Origin: Cylindrotheca closterium
Lineage: Eukaryota > Bacillariophyta > Bacillariophyceae > Bacillariales > Bacillariaceae
Length of the DNA: 64,000 nt
Direction of reading: 5' to 3'
Assembly: GCA_933822405.4 (NCBI GenBank)
Contig: CAKOGP040001759.1
Location: forward strand, 243,645-307,644
Of this stretch, positions 53,546-64,000 are shown piece by piece. Positions within the stretch are counted from its first letter, which is position 1; each line of letters starts with the position of its first letter. The translations under genes and the position numbers were made by a program. The notes under the pieces were generated by a model, which was not told the origin of the DNA, ran no database searches, and saw nothing but the letters and a program-made list of their open reading frames with translations.

Positions 53546-53905
53546 AGTATTGTTGGGATATACAGTAATATGTGGTTGTTTTTATTTTTGTTTTTGTTTA
53601 TACACGCATTATGTATAGTGTTTTATTATGTTCATGTTTTGCTTTTCCACTGGGCTGAAAATCAATCGGCAGTAGTTGTTTCTCAGCTGTATGTAGTTTG
53701 GCGTAAATGAAATCATCAATGCTTCATTGGTGCATGTCTTCTTTCAGGCAGAATCAGTCAGTCAGTCAGTCAGTCAGTCTAATAATCGGATCCTAATAAA
53801 TTTTGTGTGTATCTAACTTCTATAGTATCTTCGAATCCATGTTGTCAGTCTAATTACTGTACAAATCGCAGGGATGGTTCGATTATACAGTGTATAATGC
53901 TGCGC
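53546..53905. other. Convergent intergenic region with (CAGT)n
   Basis: AT-rich spacer between convergent genes. A CAGT tetranucleotide run lies at about 53755-53779. No gene seen. Confidence 0.5.
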
Positions 53906-54577
53906 TTACAAACTGAGCTGGGCCTGGAGCTTGTCCATGTACTTGGCCATCATGACTACATCTTGCTTGGCCGTGGCCAGACATGACTCGGGTGTGGCTT
54001 TGGCACTCGAGTGTTCCGCAAATATGGATTGATAGGCGGCTCCTTCCGCTTGATACAGATACGCATTGAACTCATCCATGGCTTCGGTGTATTCCACAAT
54101 GTCCTCGGCTTCTTCTCGCAAGGTCTTGACTACTTTGGAAATACCATACATGGCTCCAGCGACACCGACGGTTCCAAGATATCTTCGAACGGCATCTCCT
54201 CCCTCCTTGGATATCGATTCGTAATGATCCAAAAGATATTGAACATCCTTTCGTGCCTGAACAAAGCGTTCTTTGGATTCTGGAATACCCAGGCTTCCTA
54301 TTTTTTGTTGGTCCACTGCCATGACGGCGGCAGAGGCAGGCTCTTTGGAAACTTCCGAGACGACTCCACCAACTAGCAGCAGACTTTGGAATTGAGAAGA
54401 GATCCAATGTCGACGGCTTTGAGAAGAAGAAGAAGAAGAAGGAGCTTCCTCTTCGATCTTATTGTGCGCTTGACAACAGGTCTGTTCTTTCAGCGCAAGG
54501 AGGGGAGGAACGAACCCATTGGATCGGGTCATCGACGAAAGGGAAAGGATCAGCACCAAGGATACGGGTTTCATCAT
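53906..54577 (-). CDS. Predicted plastid thylakoid-lumen protein (223 aa)
   Basis: The presequence looks bipartite. The first 25 residues are a signal peptide (MMKPVSLVLILSLSS) with an SNGFVPP motif similar to the diatom plastid ASAFAP cleavage motif. A second hydrophobic stretch (SLLLVGGVV), then PASAAV, fits a thylakoid-import signal. The mature part is about 130 residues, mostly helical (GIPESKERFVQARKDVQYL, TLREEAEDIVEYTEAMDEF). I do not recognise it as a known PSII subunit; small helical lumen proteins are one option. The ATG at 54577 is preferred over the upstream ATG at 54634, because the latter adds a charged stretch before the signal peptide. Confidence 0.65.
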   Translation of the reverse strand: MMKPVSLVLILSLSSMTRSNGFVPPLLALKEQTCCQAHNKIEEEAPSSSSSSQSRRHWISSQFQSLLLVGGVVSEVSKEPASAAVMAVDQQKIGSLGIPESKERFVQARKDVQYLLDHYESISKEGGDAVRRYLGTVGVAGAMYGISKVVKTLREEAEDIVEYTEAMDEFNAYLYQAEGAAYQSIFAEHSSAKATPESCLATAKQDVVMMAKYMDKLQAQLSL

Positions 54578-55230
54578 TTTATTCTTTCTCTTTGCTAGAT
54601 GCAGTATTGTGGATTGGTCGTGGACCCGTGGCATATATGTGTGTCGATGACGATATGCGCCTATCTAAGATAGCCTACTGCCGTCCTCCGTGTGTGTGTT
54701 CGTAGTATTTTGTCTTGGTGTGTAGCTGGTGGGTTGTGGTGTGAAGCGGGTCGAACTGATCGAGTAATAGACTCGATTCGTTCGACCAATCTCAGAAATC
54801 CCGTGTGCGGTAAAAATTGAATTACCACGACACAAGTGGGTGAATTCAATCTGGCGCATCGACAACAACTTTTGACGGTCGAAGGCCGTTCGGCCTTTGT
54901 CCGTCTGTAACACAATGTAGTCAAAGAAATCGAACAGTGTGCCTGCGGTCTACGTTGGAGTATCATCATCATATTGACGATGACAGGGGGAAATCGTATG
55001 AAGAAAGAGGGGGATGCGATTGTTCCCAAAGACACATATTTCGCGCATTTCAACTGCGCAGGATAATAGATGAACCAAAACCTTCTTCACATATCATGTC
55101 ACCAAAACACCAAAAAGCTGTTGTGACAGAGTACGCAACAGCTTTCACTGACATTGCAGCCGCAACAAGATTCTATCCTTTGGGGACTACAAACGACATA
55201 AGTAACTATTAAAATCTTGAAACTTGAAAC
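54578..55230. other. Intergenic, no supported gene
   Basis: Contains a GGCC-GTTC-GGCC type short hairpin around 54880-54898 and open frames without motifs. The promoter of the lumen protein lies here. Confidence 0.45.
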
Positions 55231-55975
55231 ATGCGTGGCTATTCCGTTCAATCACACTACACAAGTGGGAATGCCATTTTGATTCCTACCAGACGAGACA
55301 TCTTGGACGTTCTGGAACATCCTCACCGTTTTGATCCGGATACGATTGAGGTAGAAGTATATCTCTCGAACGAAGACAAATACATTCTCAAAAGGAACCT
55401 CCGAAAGATTGCCGATGTGACAAGGCAGAACATTGGCTGCAGAAATGCGTTTGTCCTTGCGATGAAACCAACCGAGACATTGCGGTCATTCATTGAACCC
55501 AATGAATCTCGAAACCCCTAATGGCGGCGAGATATCCGGACCATTCCTTTTTTGGTCAATGGAATATTGAAGCGGCTTCCCCAGACGATCCAGACTACCA
55601 GCAGCTCTTTCTTGACCTGGCCCGTAAGCTTATACACCAGCCGAACTGAAAAAGCTAAAATGCCCGCAAGGCCGCTATTCTTTCGAGGGGACACATGAGC
55701 AATTCAACTCTTTCGAAGAGATTGCATTGGAAGAAGAACAAAACCAAACCTCTGGTATGATGAATTGTGGCGCCAACAGATTTGGGCTTTGTGACCAGGT
55801 GCCTTGCGACTTTACTTTGATTGTTGGAAAATATCGAAAGCCTATTCCATGCAATCGAGATGTCCTTGGTTCCCTGTGCTAAGCAGGTGGTCGACTACCT
55901 GATGGAATCCGAAAAGTCTCTCCGAATTACTTTGAGACTCCATTTCAGCGAGCTACTGAGCGCCACTCTTACGTG
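55231..55975 (+). pseudogene. Broken gene of unknown family
   Basis: A 96-codon frame (MRGYSVQSHYTSGNAIL start) is followed by coding-like stretches in two other frames (for example SFEGTHEQFNSFEEIALEEE, then VPCAKQVVDYLMESEKSLR). Stops and frame changes separate them. No domain is recognised. It could be a decayed gene, or a small intact ORF followed by spacer. Confidence 0.4.
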
Positions 55976-56562
55976 AACTCGCAATATATGTGCGAGGAAG
56001 ACTCCAGTTGCTTGTGTATATTGGCAACGGCGACATTCTCGGACTAGAGTTGAACACGACCCTGATTACTACTACAAGTTCCGGCCTTTCATCTCTGCCT
56101 TATTGAGACTCTCTTCCAACAGAAGATTGAAACATTTTTTACACTAAAATCAGAGAGTTTGCGCTGACTTTATTGATATGGAGTTATTTATCATTGACTT
56201 CAAGTACCGGCCAAAATCAAAAAATTGAAGCCGTAGGATTCCTAACCAATATTTGTTTCCAGTGATATGTACATGTACCCGGCTGCATTCCAACACATAC
56301 TAGAGCGGCCTCGTTTCGTGGGTACTGGGTTTGCCTTCTTTTTGTACTGATGATCAGGGCCTTATTGTGCAGCTTCGTACAGAATTGTAGTTTGGCACAT
56401 TCATGTGCGTGGCCTGGATTTGCTGACACGCGCGTCTTTCCATCATATATCGTTTCGCGCATCATACCGGTATACCGGTACATACATCTTACCATATACC
56501 CCTTATTCCGCACTACTGTCATCGTACTTTATCAATCTTAAAAGCCCTCACAAATTGAAAGA
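55976..56562. other. Intergenic with paired TACCGGTA
   Basis: Two adjacent TACCGGTA palindromes lie at 56465-56480, just upstream of the LRR gene. No gene seen. Confidence 0.5.
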
Positions 56563-58704
56563 ATGGCAGAGCCAAACAAAAGTAACATACGCGAGACGCA
56601 TTTGCCAAAGGCTGAAGAAAAGCTAAGGCTTGCTGCAGATGCTGTATCATCCTCTGTCATCACTCCACCTGATTTGGAACAGCCAAACACAGAACGAAGT
56701 AGGTTGGAAGATATCAAGGCCTCAGACCGCGGATCCAGACCACCTGCGACTGTAGGAGCACATTCTGTAACTCCAGGAAACTCCTCTTCCGCATCCTCCA
56801 GATTGGAAGAGATCAAGAAGGCATCTGCCTCTTCAGGAGACCGCAGATCCAGACAACCAGCAGCAGCTGTAGGTGCACATTCTGTAGCATCCGGAGATGA
56901 TTCCTCCGCCGCCGCTGCCGCCGCATCCTCCAGGTTGGGAGTTATCAAGGGATCCGCCTCTTCCGGAGAAAAGGGCCGAGGATCCCGTGGATCCAGACCG
57001 CCAGCAGCTCCCGGAGCACAGTCTGTATCATCGGGAGACTCCTCCACCATATCCTCCAGACCACGGCGCAACAAGGAGAAGCTGCAACAAGATCAACAAG
57101 GGAGTGGTGATCAAACGAAACCCACTGACGAACAAAAGGTGCAGCTCGGAGAACCAGATGAAGAAGTTGGACTTCAGAACACTAATGACAATGAAAAACC
57201 GGAAGGAAACGAAACTCTATTGGAAGCCGAAGTGGCACCCGATGTGGAAGAGCTTGTTCAGCAACGTCTGCAAGAGGAGCGACAGAATCAGCAACAAAAC
57301 GACGAAGGCCATGTCATAATGGCAATGGTAGCTGTTGAAGAAGAACCCCGCAGCGAGAATAAATGGAAGAAAAGTACCCAGCTTCTGATATTGGCCATTG
57401 TCTTTGTGGCAGGTGTGGTCGCGGCAGCTGTGGTGTTGAGTAAGGAGGATGATCCAGATCCAGTCATTCTCACAGATACGCCAACTCCGAGCATGGCTCC
57501 TACATCTCCGATGCCAACTCTACCTCGATTGCAACAAATTCAAACCAGCCTCGCCAACAAGATTGGTGATGACTATCGCAATGACGAAATCATGGTATGG
57601 ATGATTGAACTGGACGCTTGGTCTCCACCTGCCAGTGCTTCTGATCCAGGCAGTCTCTGGACTGAACGATATTCCATGGCCAATATTTACTTCAACACCA
57701 ATGGAGCAAGTTGGACTTTTGGCAATGACTGGTTATCACCGAATTCGGTATGCGATTGGGGCTGCTGCGATCCAAGCTTTGAACTGGTAGTCTGTGACGA
57801 AAATGGAAGAGTAGTAACCCTCAACTTGGAGCAGAAAGAATTGGAAGGATCGCTTCCGATTGATGTTTTTGATGGCATGACGGCAATGACATCCCTGTCC
57901 ATAAACGACAACCGTCTTGGCGGCTCGTTTCCTCGATTTCCGCCAAATCTTGAATTTGTAGGAATCTACAATAACAAATTCAGCGGCAGCATCGGAAAAG
58001 ACTTCTTCACTGGCTTGACCAAGTTGGCGTCTTTGGGGATGAGCAACAATGCCATTACTGGAGAGGTGCCACTGTTACCGCCCAACGTTGAATCTTGTTG
58101 GCTGAACAACAACAAGTTCTCAGGAACCATTGCCAGAGACTTCTTTGCATCTTTTACCAAACTCACCCATATGACGTTTACAAACAACGAGCTCTCTGGA
58201 TTTCTGCCCAACCTTCCACCCAATTTGATTCGTGGATGGTTGAATGTGAATGACTTCTCCGGTAGCCTTGCCGCTGATTACTTTACTGGCTTGACGGCCT
58301 TGACACACATCGCACTGGGTGACAACATGCTATCAGGGTCAATTCCAATATTACCAGATCAAGTCTTGAATTCCAAGGCATGTTGGTTTGATGGCAATTG
58401 CTTTACGGATGTTTCCAATGCTCAATCAGTGTGTGGAACATCGGGCAATAGAGACTGCAACGCCACTCCTTCTCCGACAATTGCAGTCACTTCTTCTCCG
58501 ACAGCTCCAATCACTATGTCTCCAACAATTGATATCACTCCCTCTCCGACAATTCCAAGCACCCCGTCTATGTCGGGTCAAATCACTCCGTCTCCTACAA
58601 TTCAAAACAGTTCTTCTCCGACAATTCAAGTATCTTCTCCTCCGTCAGGTCAAATCAGTTCTTCTCCGACAGTTCAAAGCACTCAGTCTCCGATAGCGGA
58701 TTGA
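56563..58704 (+). CDS. LRR-transmembrane protein (713 aa)
   Basis: A single-pass membrane protein, likely a cell-surface receptor-like or adhesive protein. The N-terminal ~260 residues are cytosolic-type, with about four imperfect SRLEEIK...GDRxSR-PPA-VGAHSV repeats. One membrane span (about 271-292, LLILAIVFVAGVVAAAVVL) follows. The outer part has a VCDWGCCD Cys motif and plant-type leucine-rich repeats (about 420-615: LEGSLPIDVFDGM, LGGSFPRFPPNLEFVGIYNN, ITGEVPLLPPNV). The last 70 residues are a SPTI/TPSP stalk of Pro, Ser and Thr repeats. There is no classic kinase domain. Diatoms have many such genes. Orientation with N-in is inferred from repeats and span. Confidence 0.8.
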   Translation: MAEPNKSNIRETHLPKAEEKLRLAADAVSSSVITPPDLEQPNTERSRLEDIKASDRGSRPPATVGAHSVTPGNSSSASSRLEEIKKASASSGDRRSRQPAAAVGAHSVASGDDSSAAAAAASSRLGVIKGSASSGEKGRGSRGSRPPAAPGAQSVSSGDSSTISSRPRRNKEKLQQDQQGSGDQTKPTDEQKVQLGEPDEEVGLQNTNDNEKPEGNETLLEAEVAPDVEELVQQRLQEERQNQQQNDEGHVIMAMVAVEEEPRSENKWKKSTQLLILAIVFVAGVVAAAVVLSKEDDPDPVILTDTPTPSMAPTSPMPTLPRLQQIQTSLANKIGDDYRNDEIMVWMIELDAWSPPASASDPGSLWTERYSMANIYFNTNGASWTFGNDWLSPNSVCDWGCCDPSFELVVCDENGRVVTLNLEQKELEGSLPIDVFDGMTAMTSLSINDNRLGGSFPRFPPNLEFVGIYNNKFSGSIGKDFFTGLTKLASLGMSNNAITGEVPLLPPNVESCWLNNNKFSGTIARDFFASFTKLTHMTFTNNELSGFLPNLPPNLIRGWLNVNDFSGSLAADYFTGLTALTHIALGDNMLSGSIPILPDQVLNSKACWFDGNCFTDVSNAQSVCGTSGNRDCNATPSPTIAVTSSPTAPITMSPTIDITPSPTIPSTPSMSGQITPSPTIQNSSSPTIQVSSPPSGQISSSPTVQSTQSPIAD

Positions 58705-58942
58705 AAGATGTATAATCCAATAATTTTGAATTTGGGTATGATGATATATGAATCAATGTGGATTTGGAACTGTCGAAGTACTTTCAGGTGAAAACGTACT
58801 TTATGATTTGAATAATCACCACATTAAGCAACTGGACGAGTGGCGCTGCCGCAACAATATCGGAAAGAAGAAGGACTGGTAGTTGTACATGTTTTAAAAA
58901 ATAAAATTGTAGCGATAGTTTAAAATCGAGCGTGGCCATCCC

Positions 58943-60540
58943 TCATCGTTCTGGAAGGGATCGAAAACTTTTGAACACTTCGGACCTATCGGATCGCATT
59001 AAAATTGATCTCGCTGAGACCCCAAAGAAATCAAATGCGGTTCTTTCTCTAGCAACTTCTTTGGAATCTGATTCAAGGGATTCATCGCTATCGCCTGGAG
59101 GGAGCAAGAACGTCGATCCACGTTCCATCGTCTTATTGGAAGCTGGGGAACCGAGTTCCGAATCGTTCTCCTTTTCTAGCATATTATCCTCCTTTTGAGA
59201 GGCTTGAAAGCGGAGCTCATTTTCAAGCTCCAAGGCGCTGGGGCGATCCTCAAAGTTGTGGTTCCATGATCGAACCAATAGTTGCCGGAGACCAGGTGAC
59301 ACTTTCTTTGGTATCGTAGGGCGACATTGAGGACCGTTGGGAGACCACACTTTCTCTTCGAAGTCTTCCAAGCACTTCTTATCCTTGAATGGGCGTTTCA
59401 AAGTGATGAACTGCCAAACGAGAAGGCCTGTACTGTAAACATCACAAGCTTGGTTGTATCTTCCAGTAACAACTTCTGGAGCCATGTACCGTGGTGTGCC
59501 AGCGGATTTGGTAAGATGGAATTTGTTGTATGATGTCTTTGTCTTTTTTGGCAGTTCCCTTGCGAGGCCAAAGTCAAAGATTTTAATGCCGCCTTGCTAT
59601 ACATCCAAAAAGAGAAACGAGAGATGAGCGCGCTGCTTCATAATGGTCAACATCATATCAACAGGTGATGATACCAACTTACCACATCGAATCCGATATT
59701 GTCTGGTTTCAAGTCACGATGCAAAATACCATTCTGATGCAAGTATGACAAAGCTGATGCCAGGTCCGCAGCGTGGTTGAGTCGATCTGCTTGCAGGTAC
59801 CTTCTGTGCAGCACGCATCGTTTGCAAAACATTCGCTTTAAACCCGAAAGTTTTTTTTCTTCTGTTTTCCACTTCACAAGCCGTGTCGCCAATGTATCAT
59901 ACAAGCGATCTAGTATGAGAAAGAAGTCCTTACTCATCATGTCAGCGTGGGCCATGCCTCGTAGCTTGATGATATTGGGATGCTCGATTGAGCCAAGGAA
60001 CAGTGCTTCGTTCGCCAGATCAGTCATTCCTTGTAAGCATAGCAAGTGATCCGCAATTGTCTTTCGTTGCAGCCTCTTTAGAGCGTATCGGGCATCTCCA
60101 TTACTGTGATGACAGTGGCTGGCGATGAATTGCCTCGCTTGGATCTCTCCGTCATGCCCAGATTCATCGATATTTCCGGCATGGCCCAGTGACGTCTTAA
60201 CGACTTGCCTCTGCTTTCTCGCATGCAATGAGAAACCTTTCACAGCGTTGATGGTCCCAAAACCTCCTTTACCAAGAGCCAAGCCTTCAAGCACTTCATT
60301 TGAGGTGAAACGTGGTATCTCTTTCAGGCTCTCAGGCGAGACAAAGCGGCATTCGGATACAATTTCACGATACAAGGATTGGGCAAATTCGGCATCCTCA
60401 TCCTCATCGTGGTCTTTTAGTTCACATGATTCCGGTCCACAATGGCTGATCGAGTACTCCTCGTGCAAGGTGCTTTTCCTTGATGCTTTGGTTCGATCCA
60501 CGTTTGCTAGTGGTTGCAAGTGCAGAGGTTTCTGAGTCAT
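58943..60540 (-). CDS. Ser/Thr protein kinase (2 exons, 503 aa)
   Basis: Exons 60540-59683 and 59596-58943; intron 59682-59597 (86 bp, GTAAGT...TATAG), phase 0. The Gly loop is GKGGFG at 90-95 and the ATP lysine is Lys155 in YALKRL; about 60 residues lie between, longer than usual. The catalytic loop HRDLKPDN is at 274-281, DFG at 294-296 and the MAPE motif at 324-327. All key catalytic residues are present. A kinase-domain insert (KRMFCKRCVLHRRYLQ) carries two Cys. The tail (about 430-503) is disordered with Ser/Asp-rich stretches. Substrate group unclear. Confidence 0.9.
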
Positions 60541-61834
60541 GGCGTTCCTTGCTGTGCCAAAAGCAATTTATGAGGTAACAAAACGTGCTACAGTATTCTC
60601 GCTTTTTCAATAGGTACAGTACTGCTACAAAGATTGCAAAAGCCCGTTTCAATGTTGACGTGTCAGATGTCTGATGCATTTTCTTGAAGTACTTATTAAT
60701 TTTTGGAATTTTGATATCTCTTACAATGTCCTTTATTAAATGGACGCTTCCCGATGACCCGTACACGCAGCAGACTGAATTCGCTAACGGAGTTATTATT
60801 ATTAATAAAATATTGTGTTAAGATCACTCACAGCGTCCCAGCAGATTTTGTTGTTGGTGCAATTAACAACACTAAAGGAGGTATGATAGTAGTGTATTTA
60901 ACAAAATATCTGGAGCCAGAACTGCTGTGATGGTACGAATGTTAGTAATATAAGGTGCCGAATAAAATACGGCGCCGTGGAGCCTGTGTTATTTAAAAGG
61001 GCTCGCCCGCAACCTGAAGCAAACAAGGAAGTGAAACTGAACTCGAAGTACTTATTTACCTACTTTGAAGCTAGTGATCCGTACCGGTACAATTACCAGG
61101 TTGAAGGTACAGTACTGTGCTGTAGTTACCGTACCGGTATCACCGTTCCCGTGTTTACTACGACAACGATCCAGATCTACAGTACCTCTGGTATCTGCTG
61201 CAGTACCGCCGCAAGTTGCATCCCTGCGGCAGGCTGCTACATTCTATGCGTGCTCGTTTGAAGCCAAGTAGTATTATAACTGAAACCGAACCCGAAGCAC
61301 AGTTCCCGTATCACCATTGTTCTCAAGCTACTGTGCCTGGTGGTATACTGATCTCGATCGAAAAGCTGCATACGGGCAAGCCTGGGTTATCTAGTCCAAG
61401 CAAGGACGAAATGAAAGCGAAATAAAAAACAGGTCCCATGTCTCCACCACTGTACCTCGTGGTGATCCCGATCTACAGCATGCTCTCACCAAGCTACATA
61501 GTCCTATACCAAGACCAATAATCTGATATAAATCAAATCCTGCATATGTATTTCTAAATTCCATGCCTCTCACAATAATGTGCCTAGTATTATGATCATG
61601 CTAGTAAATAGCTACTGTATTGCTCCATAATTTGAAATTTGCCCTGCAACTACTATCTATCTTGCTAGCTGCTATATCACTCGTAAAAGACTAGTCGACT
61701 GGTCGATAAAGGACTGTTTGTATCAAGGATAGAGTTAGGGTCCTTGTTTGTATGGTATTAGGACACATGACCTATGTATAGTCTTTTTATTTATTTTTAG
61801 TGATAGCAGGACTCCCACCCCTTTTACGAACACA

Positions 61835-61865
61835 AATAGAATCCGAGAAAAACTCGGATTCTATT
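61835..61865. repeat. Hairpin copy 1, 13-bp perfect stem
   Basis: A perfect 13-bp inverted repeat (arms 61835-61847 and 61853-61865) with a 5-A loop. The next hairpin at 61988-62016 is nearly identical. Confidence 0.85.
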
Positions 61866-61987
61866 CTGGTACCGGTACTTTCTACATGCGTGAGGCGTGA
61901 GTGAATATTCCGGTCAAATTTGGGGGAAAAAATTAATTAAATCCGAGTATTTCAATAGAGCGCCTGCCAGGCAAAGCCGTTAAGTTA

Positions 61988-62016
61988 ATAGAATCCGAGA
62001 AAAACTCGGATTCTAC
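61988..62016. repeat. Hairpin copy 2
   Basis: Arms 61988-62000 and 62006-62016 repeat copy 1, with the same 5-A loop. The outer two bases no longer pair. It lies about 120 bp downstream in the same orientation; an extra AATCCGAG half-arm sits near 61940. Confidence 0.85.
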
Positions 62017-62204
62017 AGTATATTATGAATTTCAGATCAATGGACCCCGCAGTCAGGGTTCGAAATTTGAAATTGGGGCGAACTGGTTTTTTCGTGAAAA
62101 AGTACCCGATCGGAAACGAAACTCACCGAAACACAATGACCATGGATCCACTTTACGTCATTATTCGTACGGGTGATGGAGATTAACGATCTAAATAACA
62201 TCCT

Positions 62205-63671
62205 TTGGAAGTCTTCCAAAGTCGACTTTCTTACTATAATCTTCTTTTGGATCAGCATCTGTCTCTGCGTAGTAGACGCAACAATCACACCACAAGGGTC
62301 AGACCAAGAATTTCAATTGAAGCATCATCTCTACTAGGATATCTCTTTTTTGGCAAGCCTTTCTTGTCTCCAGCTAGAGCAGTCTTGTTTGTTGCGGCAT
62401 CACGCTTTGCAGAGAGAGGAGTGGCTGTGATCCTGGATGCGGACGGTCCGAATCGGCATCATTCGAAAAGGGCCCATCAAAATCGTGTTGCACAAAGAGA
62501 TCGCCTCCGAATTCAGCTTTTGGAGGATCGGACTACTCTTGCAAACCTCATCAATAACCCCAATCAAACAAACATAATTGTGAAACAACAAGAGGAAGCA
62601 TTGTCAAAAAAAAATCGCAGAAAGGAAGGTGCGCAGCAAAGAGGTCTGCCTCCACATTTTGTTGACAAAATTGATGATTTGGTGAAGTCTTTTGAAAGCA
62701 CGAATGGTAGCCACATTGTGCTTCAAAAGTCTCTATGGCAGGCGAATCCAGCTATTGCGAAGCGTGCGATTGATGGCGATGTTGATGCAGTATTGTCGGG
62801 GGATTCTGATTTTGCAATGTACGTGCTGGGCAATGATGGACCCGACGGATGCATTCTACAACCAAAAGTCCAAGAGTCCATCTTCCCAAGCGATCTGTTG
62901 TATCCTATCTTTGATGGCTTGCATTGACTCGGGCAGTGACGATTTATTTTCGGAGTTGATGAAGAATGTACAATATTCCTATGCGACAGTGGTTTGTAAT
63001 GGTAATTTGAAACATCTTTTTGAGACAACTTCGAAACGTACTTGGCTCGAGGAGTGGTTGTTCTCCTTTGAGTTCAAGGATGGGCGTATGGCAAGATTTT
63101 TTGAAAATGTAGAAGAGCTTTCGGAACCCACTTCGAAGAATACTGAAGAAGAAATTATCACTTGAACTGGGAACACACAATTGGTGGCCGATGTATGCTA
63201 CCTACAAAGAACATGCAAAGTTGCGCGAAAAGAAATGGGATTTCTACTTTGATCGGAGAAGCGGGGAGAGAATTGCGATGCATGATGCAGGGGGCGTGAC
63301 GTGCGCCAAGGCAGGAGTCAGCAATCAACTCTGCGGATGGATAAGAGGAATGCCTCTAAAGACTGGTAGAATCACCGATTCTCAAATGATCAAAGACTCA
63401 GAGGTACTGGTGGAGCAGCGGAAGTTTTCAGAGGCAGATACATCGTCTGACAAATCATTCACCAAAGTGTTTGATAAAGGATTTCGAAACACACTTGATG
63501 AGCATGGAGTGTCAAACTTTTATGCAACCAAAGTACTCAAAAGGCGAGGGCAGTTTTACTGGAAGTGCTACGTTGTACTCGGCTTGTGTTGCTGTGATAC
63601 GATCTGGAAATGAATGTGCAGTTCAACGCTGCGAAATGTCATGGTTCCTGAAGCGTGGTGGTGGGTTCTAA
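62205..63671 (+). pseudogene. Decayed XPG/FEN1-like nuclease gene
   Basis: The first frame has a partial XPG-N-type start (ISIEASSLLGYLFFGKPF, ILDADGPN) and an XPG-I-like acidic block (IAKRAIDGDVDAVLSGDSDF). Reading then shifts near 62925, again near 63155 and again near 63550. Downstream pieces include a WWPMYATYKEHAKLREKKWD segment. No N-terminal MGI start is present. Short introns could explain one shift (a 37-bp GT-AG at 62900-62936), but not all. A pseudogene is most likely. Coordinates are approximate. Confidence 0.65.
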
Positions 63672-64000
63672 CTGTGGGAAACTGATCTATTTTATGTGAA
63701 ATTTGGGACGCTTGGACCTTTCAAGTGAATTTTATGTATAATAAGTTTCTCTAAATAGTAGCTATCATTATTATGTGTTATTTTTTAAAAATAGTCGTGC
63801 ATAGCCCAAGCATCGAACTATGCTACCATAATGATTCAATTTCTACCGAAGATTTCACTGTACGTACGTGCTTCGCCCGGGTCCGCCCCAATCTCTCAAC
63901 CCTGACTACTCTTGCCCTGACGGGGGCCCATTCTCATCAATGTTGCGCACCATCATTATAGAATACGAGCAATATATATATATACAAAATATATATTGAA
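63672..64000. other. Window end, no gene seen
   Basis: Terminal AT-rich sequence after the XPG-like pseudogene, with a run of AT repeats at 63968-63995. Confidence 0.45.

Larger units (their letters stand above)
60541..62204. other. Gene-poor intergenic DNA
   Basis: About 1.7 kb without a convincing gene. It contains TACCGGTA motifs at 61082, 61132 and 61870, and the two hairpins at 61835-61865 and 61988-62016. Small frames at 60977-61425 lack motifs. Confidence 0.5.

Noticed and set aside
60977..61425. Small plus-strand frames
   Set aside because: They are Cys/Ser-rich by chance in repeat-rich DNA and show no family features.

Overview
The window looks like nuclear DNA of a diatom, probably a raphid pennate. 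The evidence is: (i) several proteins with the diatom-expanded NDVLFGRG-type domain (DUF6824), BspA-like leucine-rich repeats, diatom-type CRAL-TRIO and LRR-transmembrane proteins; (ii) plastid-type presequences with a signal peptide followed by an Ala/Gly-Phe motif (45832-46632 and 53906-54577); (iii) short GT-AG introns (77-144 bp) with GTAAGT-like donors; (iv) long Asn/Gln/Thr/Ser low-complexity tracts. No operons, rRNA, convincing tRNA, CRISPR or intact transposon were seen. The species cannot be named from the sequence alone.

Layout. 0-7.2 kb: three DUF6824-type loci. One is a spliced 1038-residue DUF6824-MORN-TPR fusion, one a small Gln-rich protein, one a DUF6824-TPR protein. 7.5-12.1 kb: a repeat protein of unknown family, a spliced ACC-synthase-like PLP aminotransferase, and two decayed fragments of the repeat protein either side of the aminotransferase. 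12.9-20.4 kb: a small conserved protein, a sulfotransferase-like membrane protein, an unknown low-complexity protein, and a 5'-damaged cysteine-rich secreted-type protein. A decayed direct copy of the preceding gene boundary follows. 20.5-24 kb: two adjacent GFA/CENP-V-type zinc proteins. 25-31 kb: CRAL-TRIO protein, LRR/coiled-coil protein, MAPEG membrane protein, M32 carboxypeptidase. 31.1-35.1 kb: a five-exon C2-DEP-PRT_C membrane protein assembled here. 35.6-39.5 kb: tandem BspA-LRR genes. 39.9-43.4 kb: a VAMP7-like R-SNARE with Asn at the central layer, and two spliced tandem paralogues of unknown function. 43.8-50 kb: housekeeping genes (RNA m5U methyltransferase, plastid MDP1-like phosphatase, SET-domain protein, deoxyhypusine hydroxylase). 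50.5-54.6 kb: Cys/His-rich protein, protein phosphatase inhibitor 2, predicted plastid-lumen protein. 55-56 kb: a broken gene. 56.5-60.5 kb: LRR-transmembrane protein and a spliced Ser/Thr kinase. 60.5-64 kb: gene-poor DNA with two near-identical hairpins and an XPG/FEN1-like pseudogene.

The main theme is local duplication and decay: DUF6824 trio, GFA pair, BspA pair, the 41-43 kb pair, and two separate cases of partial gene copies. Introns were inferred by eye from GT-AG borders, frame continuity and domain continuity; RNA data would confirm them. No complete novel defence or metabolic system is evident. The most promising leads are the noncanonical SNARE layer, the multi-domain fusions and the two decayed duplications.
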